64,000 nucleotides of DNA. Origin: Prochlorococcus sp. AG-347-I06 (GTDB taxonomy: Bacteria > Cyanobacteriota > Cyanobacteriia > PCC-6307 > Cyanobiaceae). Location: positions 124,001-188,000 of the forward strand of contig QCBM01000002.1 of the NCBI GenBank assembly GCA_003281605.1. The letters are read 5' to 3'. A program made the translations under genes and the position numbers. The number at the start of each line of letters is the position of its first letter. The first letter of the stretch is position 1. The notes under the pieces are model-generated. The model was given only the letters and a program-made list of their open reading frames with translations. It was not told the DNA's origin and did no database searches. This document shows positions 18,927 through 27,833 of this stretch, one piece after another.

Positions 18927-19831
18927 TCTTTAATAGTATATCTCTTATTAAAATCGTATACTTCTTTTGCTATAAACGGTAAAAGGGAAGAATCTTTGGA
19001 ATATTGTTCTCCATTACAAAAAACTACTAATAAAGTTTGCAGAGATTGATTATTAATCCACCAAGCTGAATCATGTCTAACTTCAGACATTAAGCCTGCT
19101 TTACTCCAAAGATTAATGCTTTCTGGTAATCCTTCACCCAAAAAACCATCTATTTGATTAAGAGAATCGTTTTGAAGAACAACTTTATTCAAATTTCTTT
19201 TTAAAAAACTTCGCAAATTTAAATTATTTTCTTGATAATCAATATGAATCATAATTTCCTCCAAAACCCTTGCAGCCGAATCAGAGTTCATAGCGTTTCT
19301 ATTTTTATTATCATATCCATAAAATTCTTTCTCACGACCAAATGGTCCATCATCCCAAGTCTTCTGACAGCAATTTATACTAACCAATTCTTCCCAATTT
19401 AAATCATGTAGCCAATCATTTATTATACTTCTTTGGTATTTCCAATTTTCCCATAGTTCGCCTTCAATACGAGGTCCACTTGTTGTTCCAGTAAGTAAAT
19501 CAATTAAAAAGCTTGTTGCATTATTACTGGAGAAAGACAACATTTTCCTTACAGCATCAATAATTTCATCTGATAATAATAAACTTCCTTTTTTAATCCA
19601 ATAAAATGCGGCAAGGCCATAAACTAACTTGACTATGCTGGCAGGGTAAATCATTTTTTTGTTATTAATACCAGTTCCAAAACCTTTATATACACTTTTA
19701 TTTTCACTTTTATAATTAATCCAAGTTATCGAAATATCTTCTCTTGAAAAATCTTCATTATTAGAGCATACTCTCCTTAAAATATCATTTAAGGCTAGGC
19801 CCATCTCTTGACTTAAATAGTAAAAGGACAT
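18923..19831 (-). CDS. Class A beta-lactamase-like serine hydrolase
   Basis: 302 residues resembling the beta-lactamase2/penicillin-binding fold. The S-x-x-K motif is PASIVKL with Ser65 and Lys68. An S-x-N-type motif is SNN at 102-104, and a KAG triad candidate occurs near residue 250. No signal peptide is evident, so a periplasmic role is not guaranteed. It could act on peptidoglycan peptides or be an esterase/amidase; real antibiotic resistance is not implied. The start is 3 bases from the divergent NlpC/P60 gene, which suggests a shared cell-wall function. Confidence 0.78.
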   Translation of the reverse strand: MSFYYLSQEMGLALNDILRRVCSNNEDFSREDISITWINYKSENKSVYKGFGTGINNKKMIYPASIVKLVYGLAAFYWIKKGSLLLSDEIIDAVRKMLSFSSNNATSFLIDLLTGTTSGPRIEGELWENWKYQRSIINDWLHDLNWEELVSINCCQKTWDDGPFGREKEFYGYDNKNRNAMNSDSAARVLEEIMIHIDYQENNLNLRSFLKRNLNKVVLQNDSLNQIDGFLGEGLPESINLWSKAGLMSEVRHDSAWWINNQSLQTLLVVFCNGEQYSKDSSLLPFIAKEVYDFNKRYTIKD

Positions 19832-19834
19832 TCT

Positions 19835-20593
19835 ATGGAAATTTATAAAAATCCTATCTCACTATTTAAACAAACTAATTTTTCAAAAACTATTTGGTGG
19901 AGATTAAAAGTTAATATTTCTGGATATCAAAATGAAACAGAAGATAAATTAGTTACTGAAATATTTAAAGATAGAATTTTTAGGCTTATTTATCCAAATA
20001 TTCATCAAAACAACCATAAATTTTCAAGAATATTAGTTCAACTATATGAAGATGGTTACATCTGTTGGATAAATTTAGATGGATTAATTATTGAAAAATA
20101 CGAATTAGAAAAACCTGAGAATTCAAAAAAAGAAACCTTCTTTATAAAAGATAAAGTTAACTCAATTTTAAAATGGATCAAGGATCAATCTGATTTAAAT
20201 AATAAATATCTTTGGGGAGGTACATTAGGACCCAATTTTGATTGTTCTGGATTAATTCAGACTGCTTTTTTAAAGCATCAAATTTATATACCTCGAGACT
20301 CTTTTCAAATAAAAAGTTTTTGTAAGCATCTTTTTTGTTACGAAGAATCGTATGCTGCTCTAAGACCTGGCGATCTTTTATTTTTTGGAAATGAAGAAAA
20401 ATGTGATCATATTGGAATCTACAAAGGAAACGGATTGTATTACCATAGCTCTGGAACGGATTTTGGCAGAAATGGAATAGGATTAGATACCCTAAATAAC
20501 TCTAATGATAAAATCTCATTGCATTATAAATCTAAACTAATTTCGGCAGGAAGAGTAGTTAGAAACTATAGATGGGACCGCACTATACGTTAA
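19835..20593 (+). CDS. NlpC/P60 family peptidoglycan endopeptidase
   Basis: 252 residues. An N-terminal SH3-like region (about 20-90) precedes a C-terminal NlpC/P60 domain. The catalytic cysteine is Cys137 in GPNFDCSGLIQTAF. The histidine is probably His192 in CDHIGIYKGNG, with His204 nearby as a polar partner. YLWGG and LRPGDLLFF are family marks. Such enzymes cleave peptide stems of peptidoglycan. There is no obvious signal peptide, as in several cyanobacterial relatives. It is divergent from the serine hydrolase with only a 3-base gap. Confidence 0.88.
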   Translation: MEIYKNPISLFKQTNFSKTIWWRLKVNISGYQNETEDKLVTEIFKDRIFRLIYPNIHQNNHKFSRILVQLYEDGYICWINLDGLIIEKYELEKPENSKKETFFIKDKVNSILKWIKDQSDLNNKYLWGGTLGPNFDCSGLIQTAFLKHQIYIPRDSFQIKSFCKHLFCYEESYAALRPGDLLFFGNEEKCDHIGIYKGNGLYYHSSGTDFGRNGIGLDTLNNSNDKISLHYKSKLISAGRVVRNYRWDRTIR

Positions 20594-20595
20594 TC

Positions 20596-20612
20596 AAAAG
20601 AGATCATCTTTT
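20596..20612. terminator. Weak bidirectional terminator candidate
   Basis: AAAAGA and TCTTTT form a 6-bp AT stem with a 5-base loop between the convergent NlpC/P60 and psaL genes, followed by AATTTT on the plus strand. Its position suits a terminator, but the stem is weak. Confidence 0.3.
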
Positions 20613-20657
20613 AATTTTAAATTAAATATAAATATTACTTATTCTTTTATTTAGAAA

Positions 20658-21257
20658 TTAACCAGCAGTCCAAATATTTTTAATTATTGGCATTATGGTA
20701 TCTAAGTGTAATGTCCCAACAAGTAACCAAGCAAAAACAGCTCCTCCGCAGCCTCCTAACCAAAATCCACTTGTAAAATCAGCCCAACCAGCTCTTGTAA
20801 ATAAGTCCTTTGGCGGATTATTAACAGTCGTATCTGGAGGTTGAACATTAGGTGATTTTCCAGGCGCATTGTATAGAACAAAAAGTGCTGTCAAAATATG
20901 AACAGCTCCAATAGTAGCGAGAAGTCCTGCTGTTAGAGCAAATTCAGAATTTCTTAATGGTCCAGTCATAGTAAATGGTCCGTATAGAAGATATCCAAAA
21001 GCTGCTCCAGTTTCTAACCCTCTAAAATTAGGAGAAATACCTTCCCTATAAAAAGGTAGATTATTTATAAAGGCTTTTGTAAAATAACCACTATTAACTG
21101 GGGTAGCTAAATTACCAACACAAGGATCAGCAACTGTTTTTACTGCCCATTGTTCTGCTACGCCAATATCATTTGGTTGTACAGAAGTATCTATGTATTT
21201 CTCATCAAACTTGATAGAACTTGTTGATTCTGAGAATGATTTTTGAAAGTCGCTCAT
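20658..21257 (-). CDS. psaL: Photosystem I subunit XI PsaL
   Basis: 199 residues. PsaL organises PSI trimers (or tetramers) in the thylakoid. The conserved regions [14 protein letters not shown]-like ([16 protein letters not shown]), [29 protein letters not shown] and the two hydrophobic helices after it are present. The length is longer than in freshwater strains, mostly because of the N-terminus, as in marine picocyanobacteria. It follows psaI by 27 bases on the same strand. Confidence 0.97.
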   Translation of the reverse strand: MSDFQKSFSESTSSIKFDEKYIDTSVQPNDIGVAEQWAVKTVADPCVGNLATPVNSGYFTKAFINNLPFYREGISPNFRGLETGAAFGYLLYGPFTMTGPLRNSEFALTAGLLATIGAVHILTALFVLYNAPGKSPNVQPPDTTVNNPPKDLFTRAGWADFTSGFWLGGCGGAVFAWLLVGTLHLDTIMPIIKNIWTAG

Positions 21258-21284
21258 TTTTTTAATAGTTTAGTGTTTGATAAT

Positions 21285-21398
21285 TTATTCAGTTGCTGTA
21301 ATTAATCTTCCAATCAATACAATAAAAACAGCAGGCATTGCTATACCAATTAATGGAACAAAAATTGAGGGTAAAAGACTTGGTAAATCAGATGGCAT
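21285..21398 (-). CDS. psaI: Photosystem I subunit VIII PsaI
   Basis: A 37-residue peptide, MPSDLPSLLPSIFVPLIG followed by one membrane span (AMPAVFIVLIGRLI) and a short TATE tail. This is the PsaI pattern: a single thylakoid helix next to PsaL at the trimer interface. It lies just upstream of psaL on the same strand, the usual psaI-psaL order. Two perfect tandem copies of a 10-base element lie directly before its ATG. Confidence 0.93.
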   Translation of the reverse strand: MPSDLPSLLPSIFVPLIGIAMPAVFIVLIGRLITATE

Positions 21399-21401
21399 AG
21401 T

Positions 21402-21421
21402 TCTTTAAACATCTTTAAACA
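21402..21421 (-). repeat. Tandem 10-bp direct repeat before psaI
   Basis: TCTTTAAACA occurs twice back to back on the plus strand. In the minus-strand leader it reads TGTTTAAAGA twice, 4-23 bases before the psaI ATG. Each copy includes AAAGA, which could act as a weak Shine-Dalgarno sequence. It may have arisen by slippage or duplication. Confidence 0.6.
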
Positions 21422-21490
21422 CTTTAGTATTTATCTGCTAAATAGTGTTAATTTTATTACTGGATGATATAAAAATTATTAACTTTTTAC

Positions 21491-21577
21491 ATGATAAATT
21501 TTTTGGCAATTTTACTTATTATTTTTATAGGAATATTACTTCTAGTTTTTAAAAAAGAAGCTTTAAAAAGTTTATAA
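21491..21577 (+). CDS. Possible 28-residue single-span membrane peptide
   Basis: An ATG frame encoding a short hydrophobic segment (FLAILLIIFIGILLLVF) ending in a basic KKEALKSL tail, the arrangement of a single membrane helix with a cytoplasmic positive end. It is divergent from psaI. I do not recognise it as a known PSI, PSII or cytochrome b6f small subunit. In AT-rich DNA such frames can arise by chance, so it is tentative. Confidence 0.4.
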   Translation: MINFLAILLIIFIGILLLVFKKEALKSL

Positions 21578-21704
21578 ATAAAAGAAATATATACTCTATT
21601 AAATTAAACAAAAATAATAAATTTTCATCTAATAAAAATAGTTTTTTTACAATCACGAAGAACAAAAGTACTCAGTATTTTATAAAAATTCTCAAAGAGA
21701 TAAA

Positions 21705-21869
21705 ATGATTAGTCTTTTTCAGGGTAATACAGAAAATAAATTAAAGGCATTAAAAATTGCGGAAGAATTGGCTGATAAATCAAGTTTGCCAATTTTACGA
21801 AAAGGCTTAAGAGACATTTCTCCTGAAGTAGTTGAAATTTCAGCTTTATTAATAAGAAAGTTCAAGTAA
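21705..21869 (+). CDS. Small hypothetical protein, 54 residues
   Basis: An ATG-started frame of 54 codons with protein-like composition: MISLFQGN, then an amphipathic helix (KLKALKIAEELADKS), LPILRKGLRDISPEVVEISALLIRKFK. AAAGAGATAAA lies just before the start as a possible ribosome site. There is no recognised family. The stop is 4 bases from the convergent glycosyltransferase stop, a spacing common between real genes in this genome. Confidence 0.55.
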   Translation: MISLFQGNTENKLKALKIAEELADKSSLPILRKGLRDISPEVVEISALLIRKFK

Positions 21870-21873
21870 ACAA

Positions 21874-22836
21874 TCAATTTTGATTAGCACTGTTTATTGA
21901 TCTAATTCTATAAATTGGACGACTTTGACTTTCATGATATGTCCTAATTAAAAGTTCACTCAATAATCCAAAGCTAAATAATTGAACACCAGCAATTCCT
22001 AATATTAATGCAAACATCAGCAACGGACGATTTCCAATATCCTCACCCATTATTTTTAAAACTATCAAATAAGAACTTATCGCAAGGCTACTGAAAATAC
22101 TTATAATTCCAACAAAACCAAATCCATACATAGGTCTTGTTAAAAATTTAGTCATAAACCAAACAGTTAGTAAATCCATTAAAACTCTAAAAATTCTATC
22201 AATTCCATATTTACTAGTTCCATATTGCCTGCTCCTATGATTTACTTTAATTTCTTTAATTCTTGCACCTTCAATATTTGCTAAAACGGGCAAAAACCTG
22301 TGAAGTTCTCCATATAACTTTATATCTTCTATTATTTCTTTCTTAAACGCTTTTAATGAGCAACCATAGTCATGTAACTTTAAACCTGTCACGTGAGCTA
22401 TTAACTTATTCGCTATTTTTGATGGTATCTTTCTGTTTATTAATTTATCTTTTCTATCAAACCTCCAGCCACAAACTAAATCATAACCATTGTTAATTTC
22501 TGAAATTAATAAAGGAATATCATTTGGATCATTCTGTAAATCACCATCCAAAGTAATAACAATATCGCCCTTAGAATTATCAAAGCCAGCTGACATTGCT
22601 GCAGTTTGCCCATAGTTTTTGCGAAGGGAAATTACTGATAACTCTTTAATTTTGAGAGTTAGTTGCTTTAATACTTGATGAGTATTATCTTTAGAACCAT
22701 CATTCACAACAATCAATTCAAAATTAAATTTATGAAATGACATTACATTTTTAACTTCATCCAATAAAAGACCAATACTCTCACTTTCATTGAAAACAGG
22801 AACGATAATAGAAATTAATTGTTTTATATCTGACAT
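21874..22836 (-). CDS. Family 2 glycosyltransferase, DPM1/GtrB-like
   Basis: 320 residues. A GT-A domain (SIIVPVFNESESIGLLLDEV, VVNDGSKDNT, TLDGDLQNDPNDIP) is followed by two C-terminal membrane spans (about 230-260 and 265-300). This is the architecture of bactoprenol/dolichol-phosphate sugar transferases. It probably charges a polyprenyl phosphate with a sugar for surface glycan modification; the sugar is unknown. It lies downstream of the psaB terminator on the same strand and so needs its own promoter within the short spacer. Confidence 0.85.
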   Translation of the reverse strand: MSDIKQLISIIVPVFNESESIGLLLDEVKNVMSFHKFNFELIVVNDGSKDNTHQVLKQLTLKIKELSVISLRKNYGQTAAMSAGFDNSKGDIVITLDGDLQNDPNDIPLLISEINNGYDLVCGWRFDRKDKLINRKIPSKIANKLIAHVTGLKLHDYGCSLKAFKKEIIEDIKLYGELHRFLPVLANIEGARIKEIKVNHRSRQYGTSKYGIDRIFRVLMDLLTVWFMTKFLTRPMYGFGFVGIISIFSSLAISSYLIVLKIMGEDIGNRPLLMFALILGIAGVQLFSFGLLSELLIRTYHESQSRPIYRIRSINSANQN

Positions 22837-22890
22837 TTATATTTAATAATAATTATATAATTTTAACTTAATTTAGAACATTAAAATTAA

Positions 22891-22920
22891 ACAAAAAAAA
22901 TCACCACGTTTGTGGTGATT
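22891..22920 (-). terminator. Intrinsic terminator of psaAB
   Basis: Read on the minus strand, AATCACCAC and GTGGTGATT form a perfect 9-bp stem with a 4-base loop, followed at once by a run of T. It lies about 20 bases after the psaB stop. It is the clearest intrinsic terminator in the window. Confidence 0.85.
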
Positions 22921-22939
22921 AAAATTATTTAAGGAAAAT

Positions 22940-25168
22940 TTAACCAAACTTACCTGAAGTTGATGCAATAACAAACGCACCGAATGTAAGTATGTTTCCA
23001 ATGGTGAAATGTGCTAGTCCAACTAATCTAGCTTGAACAATTGAAAGTGCAACTGGCTTATCTCTCCATCCAACAAGATTAGCAATTGGAGTACGCTGAT
23101 GTGCCCAAACTAATGTTTCAATTAACTCTTGCCAGTATCCGCGCCATGATATTAGGAACATGAAACCAGTAGCCCAAACTAAGTGGCCGAATAGGAACAT
23201 CCAAGCCCAAGGAGATAGAGAATTTACTCCAAATGGATTATATCCATTAATAAGTTGAGCAGAGTTTAACCAGAGATAATCTCTGAACCAACCCATTAGA
23301 TAAGTTCCTGATTCGTTAAATTGTGCTACGTTACCCTGCCAAATTGCTAGGTGTTTCCAATGCCAATAGAAAGTTACCCATGCTAGTAAATTTAATGCCC
23401 AGAACATAGCTAAGTACATAGCGTCCCAAGAAGAACTATCACAAGTACCTCCACGTCCAGGTCCATCGCAAGGGAATGCATAACCTAAATCTTTCTTATC
23501 AGGAATTAATTTTGTTCCTCTAGCATCAAGTGCACCTTTAATAAGGATTAATGCAGTTGTATGAAGACCTAAAGCGATAGCATGGTGAACTAAGAAATCT
23601 GCAGGCCCGATAGGTAAGAAAGCACTTAATGCATCTTGTCTATTGATAAGATCCATCCAGTAATGATTACCTGGTAATGAATTAGCTGCGAGAGTTGCTG
23701 AACTTGTAGGATCAGATAATAAAGCGTTAAAGCCATACATCATTTTACCTTGAGCAGCTTGAACAAATTGCGCAAATACTGGCTCGATTAGAATTTGCTT
23801 TTCAGGATTACCAAAAGCTACAACAACATCGTTATGAACATAAATTCCAAGAGTATGAAATCCTAACAACATTGTTACCCAGCTAAGGTGACTTATCAAA
23901 GCTTCCTTTGTTCCAAGTACTCTTGCTAAAACATTATCTTTGTTTAATTCGGGATCATAATCTCTTACAAAGAAAATGGCTCCATGAGCAAATGCACCAA
24001 CCATCAAGAACATTGCTATATATTGATGATGACTATATAAAGCAGATTGTGTGGTGTAGTCCCTGGCAATAAAAGCGTAAGAGGGAAGTGCACCCATATG
24101 TTGGGCCACAAGAGAAGTTGCTACACCAAGTGATGCTAATGCTAATCCAAGTTGGAAATGTAATGAGTTATTTACAGTTTCATATATTCCATCGTGGTTA
24201 ATTCCAAAACTACCTTTATGAGGATCATTAGGGTGTCTTGTATTATGAGCTTCTGTAATTTCTTTTAGGCTATGACCAATACCAAAGGTATTTCTATACA
24301 TATGCCCAGCAATTACAAAAACTGTTCCAATAGCAATATGATGATGAGCAATGTCAGTAAGCCATAATGCTTCACTTTGAGGATGAAGACCACCTAAGAA
24401 AGTAAAGATTGCTGTACCAGCTCCCTCAGCTGTCCCAAATACTTGGTCTAGCGAATCAGGATTTTGGGCATATGCTCCCCAGTTTAAAGTAAAGAAAGGA
24501 GCTAGTCCTGCAGGGTGTGGAAGCACTGTTAACCAGTTATCCCAACCTACATGTTGTCCTCTTGATTCAGGTATGGCGACATGAACCAAATGACCTGTCC
24601 AAGCGATACTACTAAAACCAAATAAGACAGCTAAGTGATGATTTAATCTTGACTCTGCATTTTTAAACCAAGCTAGAGAAGGTCTAAATTTTGGCTGTAA
24701 GTGTAGCCAACCTGCAAATAGAGTCCAACAAGCCAAAATACTCATAAATATTGAAGCTTGGAAGAGTTGCTCATTAGTTCTCATTCCAATTGTGTACCAC
24801 CAATGGTAGAGACCTGAATAAGCTATGTTTACTGGACCACTAGCTCCAGCTTGTGTCATTGCCTCTGTGATACCAGACCCAAAATGTGGATCCCAAATAG
24901 CATGAGCAATAGGACGAACGTGGGTTGGATCAAGTACAAATTGCTCGAAGTTACCTTGCCAAGCAATATGAAACAAGTTACCAGCTACCCAAAGGGCGAT
25001 TATTGCAAGATGTCCAAAATGGGTAGAGAAAAGCTTCTGATAAAGCTTTTCTTCAGTCATACCATCGTGACTTTCAAAGTCGTGCGCGGTAGCTATTCCG
25101 TACCATATTCGTCTGGTTGTAGGGTCCTGAGCTAGACCCTGGTTAAATGATGGAAATTTTGTTGCCAT
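22940..25168 (-). CDS. psaB: Photosystem I P700 apoprotein A2
   Basis: 742 residues, one of the two large PSI core subunits carrying P700, A0, A1 and half of the FX cluster. The FX loop [18 protein letters not shown] has both ligand cysteines. Eleven hydrophobic helices and many membrane histidines (for example [10 protein letters not shown]) are present. It lies 27 bases after psaA and ends before a strong terminator, so psaAB is a two-gene operon. Confidence 0.99.
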   Translation of the reverse strand: MATKFPSFNQGLAQDPTTRRIWYGIATAHDFESHDGMTEEKLYQKLFSTHFGHLAIIALWVAGNLFHIAWQGNFEQFVLDPTHVRPIAHAIWDPHFGSGITEAMTQAGASGPVNIAYSGLYHWWYTIGMRTNEQLFQASIFMSILACWTLFAGWLHLQPKFRPSLAWFKNAESRLNHHLAVLFGFSSIAWTGHLVHVAIPESRGQHVGWDNWLTVLPHPAGLAPFFTLNWGAYAQNPDSLDQVFGTAEGAGTAIFTFLGGLHPQSEALWLTDIAHHHIAIGTVFVIAGHMYRNTFGIGHSLKEITEAHNTRHPNDPHKGSFGINHDGIYETVNNSLHFQLGLALASLGVATSLVAQHMGALPSYAFIARDYTTQSALYSHHQYIAMFLMVGAFAHGAIFFVRDYDPELNKDNVLARVLGTKEALISHLSWVTMLLGFHTLGIYVHNDVVVAFGNPEKQILIEPVFAQFVQAAQGKMMYGFNALLSDPTSSATLAANSLPGNHYWMDLINRQDALSAFLPIGPADFLVHHAIALGLHTTALILIKGALDARGTKLIPDKKDLGYAFPCDGPGRGGTCDSSSWDAMYLAMFWALNLLAWVTFYWHWKHLAIWQGNVAQFNESGTYLMGWFRDYLWLNSAQLINGYNPFGVNSLSPWAWMFLFGHLVWATGFMFLISWRGYWQELIETLVWAHQRTPIANLVGWRDKPVALSIVQARLVGLAHFTIGNILTFGAFVIASTSGKFG

Positions 25169-25195
25169 TGAATTAAAAAGGTGAAGTTCAGGTAA

Positions 25196-27499
25196 TTAGC
25201 CCAGGCCGAAAAGGCGAGCATGGAAGAAAGCCCATGTGGTAGCAATACCACCAACAAGGAAGTGTGTTACACCTACTGCTCTACCCTGAGTGATAGATAA
25301 AGCTCTTGGTTGAATAGTTGGAGCAACTTTAAGTTTATTGTGTGCCCAAACGATTGATTCGAATAATTCTTGCCAATATCCCCTTCCACTAAAGAGGAAC
25401 ATTAAACTAAATGCCCATATGAAGTGAGCTCCTAAGAACATCAAACCGTACATACTTATGGATTGACCATAACTTGTTAATACTTGCGAAGCTTGCGCCC
25501 AAAGGAAATCTCTTAACCAACCATTAATAGTAATGGAGCTTTGTGCGAAGTTTCCACCAGTAAGTCCCCAAACATCACTCTGCATTTTCCAAGAGAAGTG
25601 GAAAATAACTATTGATAAACAGTTATACATCCAGAAAAGGGCTAAGAACACGTGGTCCCATGAAGAAACTTGACATGTACCACCTCTTCCAGGTCCATCA
25701 CAAGGGAATCTAAATCCTAGAGAAGCTTTATCAGGGATCAACCTTGAACTTCTTGCATAAAGTACTCCTTTAAGAAGTATCAAAACAGTTACGTGGATTT
25801 GGAAAGCATGAATATGATGAATCATTAAATCAGCTGTCCCTAATGGAATTGGAGCTATAGCAACCTTTCCACCCACTTCTACTAAACTTCCATTAAAAAC
25901 TTCGCTTAAAGCTTTGTGAGGTAAAGCTTCTGCAGTACCTGCTAAAAGAGAAGTTCCAACAGCAGATGCTTGAATACTCTGTACCCATTGAGCAAAAATT
26001 GGCTGAAGTTGGATTGCAGAATCACTAAACATATCTTGAGGTCTACCCAAAGCTCTCATAGTATCGTTATGAATATAGAGTCCAAAACTATGAAATCCTA
26101 ACCACATACATACCCAGTTCAAGTGACTGATTAAGGCATCTCTTGCTTTAAGAATTCTGTCTAATACATTATCAATATGTTTTGCTGGATCGTAATCTCT
26201 GACCATTGCAATTCCAGCATGCGCGCCTGCGCCTACTATGAATAATCCACCTATCCACATGTGATGAGTAAATAATCCAAGAACTGTCATGTAGTCAGTA
26301 GCTATATATGGGTATGGAGGCATCGCATACATGTGATGAGATACAAGTATGCTTATTGATCCAAGCATTGCTAGGTTTACCGCAAGCTGGGCATGTCTAC
26401 TTTCTGCCATAAACTCAAAAAGACCTTGATGACCTTTAGGAGCAGGAAATAATATTGGGTCTCCTTGCTGTGAATCTAATATTTCTTTCATACTATGACC
26501 AATACCATAATTGGTTCTATACATATGACCACCAATGATTGCTATTACACCAAAAGCTAAATGATGATGTGAAACATCAGTCATCCATAAGCTTCCTGTA
26601 ACAGGGTTAAGCCCACCTTTGAAAGTAAGGAAATCTGAGAAAGCTAACCAATTTAAGCTAAAGAAATTACCTGTACCACTTGCTAATCCTGGAAATATCT
26701 GACCAATAATTTGTGGATCACAGAGTTGATGCGGCATAGGCATATCTGCAATAGTTGCTATTTCTTTACCATTAATTACTAAAGGAGAGCCTGCATCAAT
26801 TGCATCTAAGAGAGCTGCGGTAGGAGCTCCAATATGAATACAATGGCCAGCCCAAGCTAGAGATCCTAATCCTACTAAACCAGCTATATGGTGATTAAGC
26901 ATAGATTCAATATCTTGGAACCACTCCATTTTTGGAGCGGCTTTGTGATAATGAAAAATTCCCGCATGAAGCATTAGTGCAGCCATTACTACAGCACCTA
27001 TTGCTAATGCCATCAGTTCACTCTCGTTAGTAATTCCCCATGCTCTCCACATGTGGAATATTCCTGAACTGATTTGAATACCGTTGTAGTTAGCACCAAG
27101 ATCAGCATTAAGCATTTCTTGACCAACAATTGCCCAAACTTGCTGAGCCCCTGGTTTGACATGAGTTGGATCAGCTAACCAACCTGAATAATTAGAAAAT
27201 CTTGCTCCATGGAAAAAAGCAGCACTCATCCATATAAAGATGACTGCAAGATGTCCAAAATGAGCTGAGAAGATCTTTCTTGTTGCTTCTTCAGCATCGC
27301 CTGTATGCACATCAAAATCATGTGCATCTGCATGTAAATTCCAGATCCAAGTTGTAGTTTTTGGACCCTTAGATAATTTGGTTGACCAGAAACCTGGTTT
27401 ATCTAATTTGGCAAAATCAATAGGTCTTGGATCGGCCTTAACAGGATCCTCCAAAACCTTTTTGTTTTTTTCTCCACTTTCTGGTGGGCTGATGGTCAT
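25196..27499 (-). CDS. psaA: Photosystem I P700 apoprotein A1
   Basis: 767 residues, partner of PsaB in the PSI heterodimer. It shows the A1-specific N-terminus ([24 protein letters not shown]), the FX loop [18 protein letters not shown] with two cysteine ligands, and the C-terminal [20 protein letters not shown]. Length is close to that of other cyanobacterial PsaA. Its 334-base upstream region has two similar inverted repeats that may mark light regulation. Confidence 0.99.
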   Translation of the reverse strand: MTISPPESGEKNKKVLEDPVKADPRPIDFAKLDKPGFWSTKLSKGPKTTTWIWNLHADAHDFDVHTGDAEEATRKIFSAHFGHLAVIFIWMSAAFFHGARFSNYSGWLADPTHVKPGAQQVWAIVGQEMLNADLGANYNGIQISSGIFHMWRAWGITNESELMALAIGAVVMAALMLHAGIFHYHKAAPKMEWFQDIESMLNHHIAGLVGLGSLAWAGHCIHIGAPTAALLDAIDAGSPLVINGKEIATIADMPMPHQLCDPQIIGQIFPGLASGTGNFFSLNWLAFSDFLTFKGGLNPVTGSLWMTDVSHHHLAFGVIAIIGGHMYRTNYGIGHSMKEILDSQQGDPILFPAPKGHQGLFEFMAESRHAQLAVNLAMLGSISILVSHHMYAMPPYPYIATDYMTVLGLFTHHMWIGGLFIVGAGAHAGIAMVRDYDPAKHIDNVLDRILKARDALISHLNWVCMWLGFHSFGLYIHNDTMRALGRPQDMFSDSAIQLQPIFAQWVQSIQASAVGTSLLAGTAEALPHKALSEVFNGSLVEVGGKVAIAPIPLGTADLMIHHIHAFQIHVTVLILLKGVLYARSSRLIPDKASLGFRFPCDGPGRGGTCQVSSWDHVFLALFWMYNCLSIVIFHFSWKMQSDVWGLTGGNFAQSSITINGWLRDFLWAQASQVLTSYGQSISMYGLMFLGAHFIWAFSLMFLFSGRGYWQELFESIVWAHNKLKVAPTIQPRALSITQGRAVGVTHFLVGGIATTWAFFHARLFGLG

Positions 27500-27833
27500 C
27501 TAGCACCTCGAAAATAATTGACTTTAAAGCCGACTGATCGGATCTTGAACTTATTTTTAATGATAATGTTCAAGAAAACGAATCCTTCGGAACTTTTGAT
27601 ATTCGTTTCAAAAATAATAAGGCAAAGATTCTTTCGTTATGCATTAACGTAACAAATGTTCTAATGATTGTTACTATATGAATATTATGTTAAATTTTAG
27701 ACTATGACTAGATTATGAGTATTTTTACTCAAATTTTATATAAATTTCTTAAATTTTTTTTAATATTTCAAAGAAAATTTTTTAAATCCAGCGACAGGAT
27801 ATAATTTCAACATAACTATCAATAGTTTCTGAT
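27500..27833. promoter_or_regulatory. Divergent psaA/cobJ control region with inverted repeats
   Basis: A 334-base gene-free stretch. Two inverted repeats stand nearest psaA: CTTGAAC/GTTCAAG at 27544-27574 and AAACGAAT/ATTCGTTT at 27576-27608, each with a 17-base spacer. A third, CGTTA/TAACG with a 5-base spacer, is at 27635-27649. They fall in the likely psaA leader or promoter and could be hairpins or paired binding sites. The cobJ-proximal part is plain AT-rich DNA. No clear HLR1 (RpaB) site pair was found. Confidence 0.5.

Noticed and set aside
17748-21900. Genomic island or mobile element around the resolvase-like gene
   Set aside because: There is no tRNA edge, attachment-site repeat, integrase partner or change in composition by eye, and core photosystem genes continue immediately beside it.
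27635-27670. HLR1-type (RpaB) direct repeats upstream of psaA
   Set aside because: Only loose GTTAC-like matches occur and the spacing and sequence do not fit the paired consensus.
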